64,000 nt of DNA from NCBI GenBank assembly GCA_900708905.1, contig CAADRB010000039.1, forward strand, positions 298,816-362,815, in the 5' to 3' direction. The notes under the pieces are model-generated. The model made no database searches. It was not told the DNA's origin and worked only from the letters and a program-made list of their open reading frames with translations. This DNA is from Hymenolepis diminuta (taxonomy: Eukaryota > Platyhelminthes > Cestoda > Cyclophyllidea > Hymenolepididae). Each line of letters starts with the position of its first letter. Position 1 is the stretch's first letter. Below are positions 1-13,100 of this stretch, piece by piece. The position numbers were made by a program, and so were the translations under genes.

Positions 1-270
1 CAATAACATCAAAATGGCAGTCAAATGAGATGCCAATTCCAATTGAATAGCAGAGTGAAAGAGAACAAAATCAGTGAATTTAGAAGGAACCGATAATATT
101 TGTGGCATGCCACTCTTTTTGCTGGTGCTAATTTAAATTTCAGAATATTAATCATGATGAATACTGCTAATATCCTGAATGTAAAATTGCGTGACAAACC
201 GATTGGGAACCCGAGTGTTGTGATTGATCCCAACATTAGACAAAAATTAAATTAGGTGTTAATAGCTTAC

Positions 271-1179
271 CAATGGATCGGAAGATGATAAAACAAAGTG
301 GTATTACTGTTAGATAACCATTCTTTTGCTGACGCTGGTGGAAGAACAGTGGAGCAGTGTGGAACTACTATTTCTTTATAAGCAAGATCAACGAGTTTGT
401 CGGTAACTGCTTTGTTGCCATTTAAAATATGAATTGTGACCTGACAATACATCTATGTATATAGTTAGAAAATGGCACTTCCAGTAAAGCCTATTGTGTC
501 AACGCTTTTGGTGTCTCTAAATTAGACAGTATATAAGTAAGATGTTACTATTTTTAAAAAAGTAGAAGAACAGGTCGAACTCGATTGGAGCGACCCGGTT
601 CATCCTAAGGCTAATAAATTTGTGAAAACAGGTATTCTACTGAAACAAAATAGTAGTAGCATAGAGAATGTATAGTAAAATCTTGTTAATAACAAATCAA
701 GCAGAATATAAATATACCCCTGTATGTGAAATCGAATGTTGCTGAGAGCCACTCTGTTGTTCCTAGAATAAGGGGTAGTCACTTAAACACTACCGATAAA
801 CCAAAAGTAAATTCACAGCGTAGAGGATCAACAAACCCGTTGAAAAGGATTAAAACCATCTGACCACCGACGGATCTAATTAAAACGCCCAGAATCAAAA
901 AAACAGAAAAAGGGTAATTTGTATGGATAGCAATAACTATTGGGAAGCCATCATTAGTGATAAAATCAAGATGGATAGGGGAATAGCGTAGGAAGCACAC
1001 CTGACGTTGCATTCGCTGTCACAAATGAACAAAATGTAGAGGTGCTACTAAAATAGTAAGTCAGTTCCACACACACAGAGGCTCCCAGAAATCAAAACAG
1101 GCGACACGGTAGGAAAAAACAGGAACACAAAACTCACCCTTAGTTCTTCTTCAGTACCAAACAATTCCAGGGCTTCCAA
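271..1179 (-). CDS. TRIP12: TRIP12-like gene: pre-HECT exons (exons 14-16), including a 15-nt microexon
   Basis: Three short exons: 1179-1138 (LEALELFGTEEELR), 1015-1001 (RMQRQ) and 440-271 (VTIHILNGNKAVTDKLVDLA and on to HLPIHW). All are phase 0 at the joins, and the last ends in phase 2. Joined, they read like the vertebrate segment [20 protein letters not shown] before the HECT domain. The 15-nt exon has an ACAG acceptor and a GTGTGC donor; skipping it also keeps the frame, so it is probable rather than certain. The next exon should lie to the left of or close to position 270; I could not fix it. Confidence 0.7.
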
Positions 1180-4100
1180 CTAATGTGACCACAACAAAAT
1201 AAGTAAGAAGAAGATACGATTTAAAGAAAGTGTGCAATGCTTAACTTACATCTCTAGATCTAGAACTGAGCAGCTCGCGTTCCATGGAAAGGATCTCCGG
1301 TCGAACGCCGCTTCGAACAGAAGGAACGTCAGAACGTTCCTGAGTGGTTCTACGTCCACCACCACCTGCGCCACCACGGCGTCGATGCATGAAGGATGAG
1401 GGAATGGAAAAAGAGGTCAATAGGCCTTCCTCGGGATCAAGAAGTAGATCACGGGAAATACCACCTTCAGGAGATTGCATCACTGAATTGATCATAATCC
1501 GTTGAATAAGTTGATTACGCAGTCGTTGGGCCGTGAGGAGAGAGGAGACCTGAAGGGAAGTAACAGGAGAAGCCCGCTCCCAAATGGGAGAGGGTGGATC
1601 AGGAGGAGACTTCTTAGAGGTGGTTGCAGTAGATGACTCGTCCATCTGACGAATGAGCTCCAACTTAATGTAACCGGGAGCCATTCCAGCGAGACGACGT
1701 GACATGACAGGACGTAAGGTTGGATTGGGGTCCTCCTCCGGGTCTGCATGAGTCCTTCTTCCACCGGAACGTCGTTGGGAAGGCGGTGTTGGCAGAGGAG
1801 GAGCTGTTTGACGCATCGCCATAATCATCTCCTCGGCGTAGACTTCAGTGCTCGCCTGGGAGGCCGGATTCATGAGTACTTGGAAATGTTCCTGTTGATG
1901 TAAACAGTCAAGAAGGCAATTGATCATCATTGGAAAGGCAAGGTCGTGTACGTCTGGTTTCTGTTTGATCGAGAGGAGAGCACTCTTTGTAAGAGACAGC
2001 ATTCTTGGCGATTCGACAATCCTCGGCAGATCAAAGTCTTCCGTATAGCGCGGCCCCAAAAAGACCTACAATAAACATCCTCAAATTATAAGTTGGGCAA
2101 TTTTGATAATAACAATAGGCTTTAGGCTTTTCTTAATATTATGAAAAGGCTGATCTAAGGATTATGATATCACCGAGCCCTAACACATGAAGAGATTGAT
2201 CAACAGATTTCCCTAACAAATTTCGCGACCTGGCTTCATTGAAGAAGACTTCGTCTTTGGTGTGAAAATCCACCCTACTTATCTTACTCTAAAACTAATT
2301 TACAGTCATTTTAAGACTTTTAAAAGATATCCTTTTAAATGGACGTCGAATTTCATCTTTAATGTTGATATGGAATTCATTGCGAGCCTCTTCAAAAGAT
2401 CGTTTGAAAAAGCAGCTGGGAAGTAATTATCCCAAATCCCATGGACCAGATCTCTCCGTTCTTGCTCAAAATTATTTCCTCTCTACCATAACTATGCATT
2501 CACTTGTCCAAATAATATGACGTACACTATCTTTATTAATAAACATATAAGACAGGCATACCCTAAGAAAGAGGAAGAGTCTGAGACGTCGCTCTGAGGG
2601 ATCAGTGAGGAAAGCCTGTAGGGCATTCAGCACTCCGCTATGTTGAATTTCAAAAGGTGAAGGGGCCTCATCGTCAGAAACACTCTTAACTTGTTGAATG
2701 AGGAGGCTGGCAAGATGCACTAATCCTTCAATCCAAGCAGCGGGATCATCAACCTTTCTGAGCTGAAGACTTAGAGCCTCCAATTCAGGCACAAGATCCC
2801 GTGGGGGCGCAGAAACACCTTGCAACAGTGTCGAGTGATGGCGGCGTGCAGATTTCTTTCCAGATGCTGCTGCCTTGGAAACCAAAGTCTCTGGTTTGGG
2901 TGTACTGGCAACCAGAGTCTGAATACGGTCATATAGCTCCTGACACTGTGTTTTTATCCATGCACGGAGATTACTATCATGATAGCCAGTATCTTCCACC
3001 GCTAGAGAACCAGGCGATTGACTGGAGGAAAAGAAGCGGAATCAGGATTAAATAGAAATGGGGGATATTAGTGGTAAAAAAGAAACGAACCCTGCAAGTG
3101 TTGGACTAACATCTACTGAAAGATCCATGTCAAGAGTTGAATTACTACTGGAAGTTTCAGAGGATTCGTAGGATTCACTATGGGAAGGTTCAGGTGAATC
3201 ATGAATTATTGATTCAATAAAATGAGGTGATCTGGGAGCTGAAATTGAATAACAATGATAATATTTAATTATAGCAATTAGGGGGGAGAGTGGAAGGAGA
3301 AGTATAATTACTGATCGGCTGACTTGAAGTTATATTTGCTTATGACTATTAGGATACACATTATACTCCATTATTAAACACGAGATAATAAAAAAAGCAA
3401 CCTAAACATCTGTTGACCTAAATGTGAACCTTTAACATAAACGAGGTGAGTGACTAAGACCAATAAATATTCAAAGAGAACGAACACTGTGGCTATAAAC
3501 AACACAGAAAATAGATATTCAGAGCAATTTGGTCAACGCGCAAAAATACAAGGCCTAAGTCAGTTTATGATGGCTGACCACACTGGTTAACGCCTGTTAG
3601 AAAGTAAATCAATCAGACTCAACTGTTTAAGAAGAACTGGAAATGAGGGACCATTGCATAAAGGATATAATAAAAATGACTAGAAGTGTATTCTTTTCTA
3701 AAATAGCAAGATCTTTATCATTTTATCCTTTTACCTTGAAGAAAAAGAGCTTATTGAGCCCCACTAAGTTAAAAAATTTCAGCTATCTTAGCTCTGCTTG
3801 CTCAACATCTGGGAAAAATTTGTTAAAATTAAAAACCAACCAGCAGTCGCTCGATAATCACTGGATATCGAGAACAATAATTTGCCCAACAATCCAGGTG
3901 ACTAATAATGACATTTGAATAGTGGAATGCGAGCTATCCATAAAGAAAGTACAGTACAACTCGAAATTGCAAATCAAATGCAATGTCTTGAGAATGCTCT
4001 CATGATGATTTCGATCTCCTCCCCTTCCTCAAATTACTCAATAACAATAATGGGAGGCTCACTATGTCTTCTGCGCCTAGATGTAATTCTAGAAGTTTCT

Positions 4101-7100
4101 GGTTCTGTAATCATTGGCTCAGCATAATCCGAACTCCTGAGATGGTATGGAGTGGGCTCTTGAACATCACCAGACGTAGAAGGTCTAGCCACGACAGTCT
4201 CTGGTTGCTGTTGAACTATTGTTGGAGCAGAAGAAGTAGCGACATTTGAACTACCCCCCTCCCCATCTTCAGCAAGAGTTGAGAGCCTTTTAAGATGGAA
4301 AAGAACTCCCTCTTTGCGGAAATAGACAGCAAATACATTGGGGACTCGAGTGACAAATATGTTGACCAACTGAATCCCCGCAGCAATGAGAGAAAACTCA
4401 GGATTGCCCAACATATCAGCCACCATTGAGGACACAGCTCGTGGAGAAACAACCCAGGAGAGAACGAAAGGACTGACATTACAAACAATTCGTTGAATAG
4501 CTTCAATGCACTTGAGTCGTGAGGATGTGCCATTGAGCTCTGTGTAGAGATCCAATAGCATTGGAAGAAGTAGATGTACTGCTTTCACGACCGTTAGGTT
4601 CGCTGGTGATTCCTCCTCAGATTTTTCCTCACCGCTTTTCGGCTTGTAGTTAGCGACCAAGTTTTCAAATTTCGTTGACTGTTCCTCAAATAGGGCCGTT
4701 AGTACGTTAGAGGTACTTGACGGAGCACGCGAATGTGTACCTCTGTTTGAAGCTGGATTGGTTGGGAGATTTAAGAGAAGACCACTTTCTCGGACTGGAG
4801 GAAGAATAGCCCTACGAAAAAGTGAAATGCACATGCCTTAGTGCACGCGAGAAAAACATGTGACAAAATGTGATTGGATACATACCTAATGAGGTTTATA
4901 ATGGCAGAGACGTTGTCAACACCACGACTCTCCAGAGTTCGTGCAATGCTGTTTCGAAGTGTGGTACTTCGTGGACCCTTAGCTGCACTGCTACACTTGG
5001 CTGTGGGTGATTGAAAGGAGAGTTCTGGGGGTTTTTGGTCAGTCAAGAGGCTGTAGACAGTGTCCGCATAGCCTAGAAAATGAGGGAGAGAAGTGAGTGA
5101 AAATTGTAATGGGAGCAAACCATACAAGTGGGCATAAACGCAGGCATGTTGCCATGGCAATGCGCTGATCATTAAGAAGTAGTAGTAGTAGTAGAAGAGA
5201 CGTACCCATTTTGAGAATATCGACTGCCAAGTCGGGACAGTAGGTGCAGAGAGTTGCCAACATGTTGGCAATGTCTCTCATATTGGAAACAATCGGTGGT
5301 GAGGCCGCTAACTAAAAATGGGAAGATAAATGAAGGAAATTCATTCATAAAGTCTCCGTCTAAATGTTTATAAAATATGACTCGGTTAAAATAGATTTCC
5401 CTAAAAACTACAAGCACTACACAACCGCTTCTTCCATGTCTAGCAAAGGGTAATCATCTGAAAATGTCACCGCTGAGAGAATTCGATAGATCAAGACCAA
5501 CATTTATACATACAAACAGCAATCTTTACTGCTGATAGACATCCTTACCGAGACTTCAACTAGACCAATAGTTGGAAAGCCAAAAACGAGTGCAGACATT
5601 CATCGAATAAGGGTACGTTATAGTAGAGAACTATTCAAACTCTAATGCTCTAACTCAATTAAACTGTTATAATTTTTAAATAAATGAACTATCTTAGAGC
5701 GGTCTTTCTCTTCTCCCATCATCTGGGTTTGAGTAAAATGTATCTACGGCGTTACAGAAAGGGTTATACATGTCTTTTAGTCGGAAAAAATGATGACAAA
5801 GGAAAATTAAACTTTTAATATCTAAAAATTCAGAATTAAAAATTAAAAACGTCGATGACAAAGTAGTTTTGTTTGATCAATCTAACTAGCGGTCTAAGAC
5901 ATTTCTTTTCCCTCAGGGCTTGGTTTTACATTGTACTATCGCCATCAAAGTGTTTTTGCGTCTGTTGTCGGGAAAAGAATATAAACCATGATCTGAAGCT
6001 AATCTAATTTGTTAAACCTATTATCCAGGTCTTTTATGCCGAAAACTTCGAACTTTTCCACTAAGAATCAAAATAGGTGACTATCACAGTTTCCCAACTA
6101 GCTTCACATAACGTGTCCGCGACAAAAACGGGAGAAAAGAAAAGGACGAGCGTACAAAGACACTTAATATACAAGCGACTGCAAGCCGGGCTTGTGTTTA
6201 TGGATAGCTAAATTGCGTGACCTTGAGGACGGGAGCCAATAGGGGACAAGCGCATGCATGCATGAATTACGCGACAGCGAAATCACAAAAACATCCAGAG
6301 AGCTACTACTACTACTAGCGATTTTATAACTACAACTGCCATCTGCTTTGTCGCAGCCGCAGCGCAAATAATGTACTTTAACACAGCAACGTAGTGGTGC
6401 ACGTTTAACAAATAGACGATTCAACTTACCAGGTGACGCAGATGTTCGCAGAGGCCAAACGAGGCGATATGTCGAAGCTTCTCGGGTTCAGATTTGAAGG
6501 CATGGACAAGACGAGCGAAACAGAGGCAGACGCGTTCCAGACACCGGGGCTCTGTAGAAGCCATAGGGGAGAGACGCTCACAGAGACTTGGGAGACATCC
6601 AGTTATATGACTGTCGAAATCCTCCTTTCGAACATTCACAAAACAATTGGCCACCATTGAGAGAATGGTTCGGTGTTGAGCCACTGTTACGAAGTCGTAG
6701 ATCCCCAGTACACTCTGAAAGAGAAAAGATATACTAGTTTCTACGTAACTGAGAGAAACTAATATTGGTAAAATTGGTCCACCTTAAATGAAATAACCAA
6801 TAGAAAACAATCTAACTTTAAACTCCATTCTGCTCGTACATTTTTACACGTTTTACTTTAGTGAAAACGTAAAGCTCATCCGCTTATATCATGCATAGCT
6901 ACGATCACAAGTTTTATCGGATTTATCACACTCATGCCCGGGAATGGCAACCAAGTAGCCAACATTTCCAGCTTTTATCCCAAGCCCTAAAAGCTACTTT
7001 ATTTTTCGATTAGAAATACTGACTTCGAGTTGCAAGTCCTTTGCCTTCATATATAATTTTCAGGGTCCGAGCCAACCGTAGACAATAGTATATCGATGGG

Positions 7101-10100
7101 TACCAAGCAGCCTAATTTGTATCGGTGCTGAATTAAAAATATTTCTCGTTTAATCTTGATCTTTATAGATTCTGAAATAAAACCGATTAAAATGAGCAGA
7201 GGAAATAGTCGAGAATTTGAAACGGTATAGTGCAGACACCCCAATTAACTGTGTGTGAGCATCGTAAAATGATTAATCAAGGTGCTCAAGGACCTTAGAT
7301 TGCGTGCGTTAACTTGTCGAACTCACAATCTCCAGATTCGTATAAGGTAGGGACTTACAAAACTCAAGTTGGATAGGGGAAAACCGACTGATAAACGTCT
7401 AATTCATCAGCGTCAGTGATATACAAAAGTTAACATGTGACCTCGCACTATTCAATTAGTTCATTGCCATAGTCTAATCCCATTTAACACCATGTCAACA
7501 AGATTACTCTAATTTGAACGATTCTCTCATGTCCGGGCGAATAAGGTCGTCTTCATTGATTGATTGGGTAGTGGAGACCATAGCATATGGAATTATAAAT
7601 TATTTGTGAATAACACAATAGGATTTGAATATATTATATTACACGTATATATGTATGTATATATAAACATATATGTACCACACACAGAATTCGTGCATGA
7701 ATATATATGATTTAGGAATGGAGTTGTGAATAAAAGCAACGAATGACACTAATTGTATAAACATTCGGTTAATTTGGTAAGTATACATTGAAACGCAGTA
7801 TATAAGCGCAGAAGTTTCAAAGTATGATGTGATGAATGGGTTATTAATTGAACTACAACAACCTCCAATAATGCCCAAGTTTATCCTGATCAGAGGTATA
7901 GCATACCAGAACCTCTCTGGTGGGAAATTCGCAACCTGTTATCCTTGACTGATTAGAATTAAACAGAACGGATGCTCACTCTGTTCTGTGCACCGGTAAC
8001 TGACGCAAGACCATTTGGGAAAGCATCGTGAAGCCCTACTGGTGAGAAATCCAAATCCCGCTAAGTTTAATAAATGCGATTGGTCATTCAACTCACTGAG
8101 TATGCATAAATGGGCATCGAATTCGTGGGCGCTGACCTCGCAGACAAACACGCTAACTGTAATGCCGGTAAATATCTAAATATGTAATCAGAGGTAAAAG
8201 CGAAGCGTTAAGCGAAAAATTAATCTATGTTTTAATCATCACGGCAATCAGGTTCATATTTGTTTAATTATTAAAAATTTGGGAGCAGACTTACGGGAAC
8301 AGCACCGTAGTGAAGAACCTCGCGGCCATTTCTTCGCGAGACCTGTTCGAGGACATTGATGATGCGTTCGAGAATATCTCCAACGAAGCTGCAGGACATG
8401 ATGTTAATGAGGAGGGGTACAGCTATTACGACGGTGTCTGCAGCCTTGGGAATTACATCCATGAGGTGGGCGAGGATGTTACAACACAGGTTCTTGATTT
8501 CAATCATCTCCTCCTCTGGCAAGCAGGAGAGAACATCCTCTGTGGAGAGAAGATCGACCACGCCCGAGACAAGCTCCTGAACTGCCAAACCTGCCAATGA
8601 ATCATCTGAACCCATTAACAGGGCCTACAAAAGAGAAAAAGCCTTAATTATGCCCCATTGAATGATAGGTTTAACTTATGTCAGCCTTCTCAAATGCCGA
8701 AAGTGTGAAAGGCGAAACACAAAAGCTACGTTGGAGTATACACAAGCCATGAAGATGATTTCAATTCTAAGATCTTCCCATAAACGAGTAAATTGACTAA
8801 CGCTTCTAACAAATATTCAAAGACTGAGTGTTGAAAAGAGATCAAAAATATATTGTGTACACAATGACAGCATCCCCATTCTTCTCTTTCCAAAATTGGC
8901 AGAATATAGAAGATAGTCTACCGTCTATACTTGATTAAAACGCATACACAAATAGCACATATTCAAAGCAAAAACAACAAACTAGAAAATCAGTTATACA
9001 TTTTTTTCAAATGGTGCAGATCGATGCAAGAAAAATTAAATTAAGAGAATAACAATCAATTCAGGACTGTTAACTAACAAACTGATATCGATAATCACTA
9101 GTAAAATGAGAATGGACTTTTCCCTGAGAGAAAACAGCGAACTTTGATGGTATATTTGAGCTAAATAGTGGGCAAATGATGAACTAAAAGCTTTAGGTTC
9201 GTTATTATGCAAATTATCTTGCTGTCAATTTAACTGAGTATGATTCAGCTTTAACGATTTTAAATCACACTTGAGTTATAAAATGTCTACCTGGTTAATT
9301 TCTTGTAAAAGCACCGTTTGAGCGGAAATATCTCCTCGCACAGTTTTCAATTGCATAATCCGGTAGTTGACACCAGATCCCTGGATGGAGTGATGGTGAG
9401 ATTGGGATTGACTTGATGAAGACGCGCCGTGAATATGAACTCCGGGATTACTTGATGTGGAAGGGATTGGGGCATTTCGGGATGAACTCTGACGACTACT
9501 GCCTTGGTTTCCTCGACGTGCTCCAGAGGATTCAATTCGAGTAGATGTGGAGGTGCTACCACCACCTCTTTGGTGACGGAGATTTCTTGAGGAAGATGAA
9601 GAGGGGTTTTGGGGGGTCGATGCTGCCGTTGCAGAATATGAAAGCGAAGTGACCAGACGGGTAATATTTTCACTAGCACTAGAGCCTTCTCCTATTAACT
9701 CAGCCTGCGCAGGATTAGAAAAGACAGTAGCATCTGTGATGGGCTGATTCGATCCTGTCCCCGGTTGAGCATTACCACTCCGAGTTGATTCAACTGTAAT
9801 AAGGGAAAACATTAGATTCAATCAAGACAAAATGCCTTCCCATACTGTCCTTACTAGAATCATTTCCACTAAAATCCATTGGAGTAAAATGCAGTTAAGA
9901 ATAACGTAAAATGACCGCGAGTAAATTCAAAGTGCGCGCGTAATCACAGCTGATTTCATAAACTAATTATTAGAAACCTAATCAGAAATTTGATTGGACA
10001 ACGAATCAGATTATTAATCGACACAGTTTTAAACAAAAATTTGCCGCGCTAAGTTTGATATTCCCAAATATTTTAAACTACCACAAAGGTTGACTGGGGC

Positions 10101-13100
10101 AAAGTTGTTATGATCATTAGGATGGGAGGAGGAACATATATGGGTAAAAAACTTGTTTATACGTATCATGTCATGGAAATGTTGACTGGTACGTTTTTTC
10201 TCTTACTGTAATTTCATAACTAACGGAAAATAAAATCGCCCATAAAGGGATATAAAATAACGTACGGCTGTTTTATGATTCATTACTAGAGAAAACTATT
10301 TAAAATTGATAAAAGAGTTGCTAAACTGTTCACTTGCATAAAATTAAGTCAGAAAATCTCACTTCTTTAATTTTGCAAGTGTGACATAAATAAACCTCCC
10401 CTCAATTCCCTCACATGAAGTTTATCGTATTAGGCCCACTGGGATATACTCCTATGCAAACTAAATCGTCTTGTGCACAAAATATTTCAAATAAACGGCA
10501 TCAATAACAACTATTTTGACCTGAAAGGGCAGGACAAAATATTGAAAATTGGTTTAGGAAAATGTGATAGGGTGCAATGAAGAATGACTCAGCAAATCTG
10601 TGGGTAAGCCGATCTGATCTACAGCACAATATTCACAGGATGGCATGAATTCACTTTGAAAAATGCAATTTTAGCTGAGATAAAAACATGTTAATTTAAG
10701 CGCGAATTGAATCCCTCGTTGAAAATAAGTACTTACATCATAAGTTGTCGGATCAAAATAATCGATAGAACGCACATACGTATACAGTTTTATTAAATAT
10801 GCATCTCAAATAGTACTCAAGGCTAATGCTCAGGCCTGAGCTGGTTATCATCACCAATTGGATTACAGATTGGTGATTGACACGTATATATACCTCGCCA
10901 AATCTAGTTCTTCTTCTCAGCTCTTTGGGGAAGAAATAAGAACTAAAAGGGTTATCAGCACCGATGACATCCAGTTAACACCACGATGCCAATAATACTA
11001 CTTATATGATCACTCCATTGCGGGCTATTTGAGATTGCAATCACTACAACGAAATTAACGGATAAACAAACTCAAGGTGGAAAGGAGAACGAGCAGAGAA
11101 ATTTAAAAACGATAAAGATGGGGAATGCTAGATATCCATCGATTCAATAAGCTAATAAAAATTGACCTAAGGAGCAAGTGATTCCCTAAAAATAGGACCC
11201 TTTCTTATGACGCGGCCTTTTTAAGGACTCAAGTTTGCCGAATGACCTATTTAACACATCTTGGCTGGATTTGAACTCTTTTCACGAGAATTTAATGAAC
11301 ATTATCTAGTTAAATTGCAATCAACAAGGACTAATTTAGTTAAAATTTTTCCAAAGCAGTTTACCCAATAAGTCGGATTAATAAACGGGGGTAGAATGCG
11401 AGTTTCTCATCCCAGTGGCTTCACGATTAGTGTTTGAAAACGCGTTCCCGCCATAAAGCAAATTAAGAAAATATCTCTCTGAATATGAAGATGAACACAA
11501 CAAACAACTTCCCATTCAACAGCCTCCGACATGTAAAATCAAAACCTTATGAACTAATAAAAATAGGTTTAGCCAATAGCTGGAATCTAAGGGTGAAATA
11601 TCCCAATTGTTCAAATAAATGTATTATTGAGAGCGATTTATAGCTGATTATTCTCTGAAAAGAACATAATAATAGTGCGCTGAGACGAATAAAAGATTAA
11701 ATGCATACTTTATTTTCATTACGTTCTAATAGAATACTTTAAGGACTTTTCTCAGCATTTGCAATGCTAAGGAGATTTGATAGACGGAAATCTGTCTGGG
11801 GCCCTGAGAAAAGACATGTAGATATGTAAAGCACAATTACTTATCTAAACCAATGACTTAGGTTGCAAGAAAAAGCGGGCAGGCAATTAAAAAATGCCAA
11901 AATTGCATGGAACTTTCGTCATCCTCAAGAAATGGATCCAAACTATCAAGAATTTCACTCCACTTTTTATTATAAAATGTTTCCTTGCAAGTCACTTTTG
12001 AGCAATGTAGCTATCATTAAGAATATCAGGCATTAACGTCAACTGTCAGTGGCAATTCGATATATTTACAATTTGCTTAGCACAAAAGATTTAGACCTCA
12101 TTCTTAGACATTCTAAATGAAAAGTTTGAGTTACATGTGCCAATGGCTATTTTCTAGACCTCTACCATATATGGAAATTATATTTACGTAAGTAAGGAAG
12201 CTTTCTTTCGATGTAGACCACAGAAGTGTTAACTATTTTGGTTTAGTTTTAAGATATTTAAAAACGGCAAAACGGGAATTATTTAAAAGTTCACTTAGCG
12301 AGGATGTTTTGTCGGGGAGGTAGGCGCGCAAATGACAGGTCTGAAACATGTGCAAAACTCACAGCGGTAATTACAAATCGTCTATTCACGCCGATGTGAC
12401 TATCGTGTCCTAGGTGTCTTAAAATTGTTGCCTATTGTCTAATAGACATGCCCGCAAATCATCTTTTCTGAAAAATCTCAGTTTTTACGCTGTCAGATAA
12501 TTTGCAATTGGTTCGTGAATTTTGTGATTTCGAAAAAAAACGACTCATTTACTATTTCATAAAATAGAACTTAAAAATAAACTCAACTAAAGCAAACATC
12601 ATTAAATATTCTAACGACAACAATGACTTCTCTTTACTTTTCGAGTTCGAAACCTTCCTATCTCACTCACTTCTTCCACTTAAATGACAATAACAAAAAT
12701 ACTGAATACTACTGCTATAAAGTATGAACATTAAAGGACAGCATACAGAAAGAATAACTATACAAATTAGACATGAATATAAACATATAAATACCAATAT
12801 ATTCCCTATTCTTTAGGCATTAAACTGAGACTTTACAGTCAGTGAGTTATCCTACCAATACAAGTGGCTTAACTTGTCCTCTAATGTGTGCCTAGGGGAC
12901 TCAAATCCAGCATCGGACTAACACAGCACCCAGAAATGGTTATTCTGCACAAATATTAAAAAATGAAGATTAGGCAGACACTGAAAAGCTACAGAACCAG
13001 CGATAAAATAAGTGAATTTTGAAGTATTTAAGAACAGACAACCAGACACGTCTGCGAGCAGGTCCAATCATCACTGCCCATTTATCTAAACTAAACTAAT

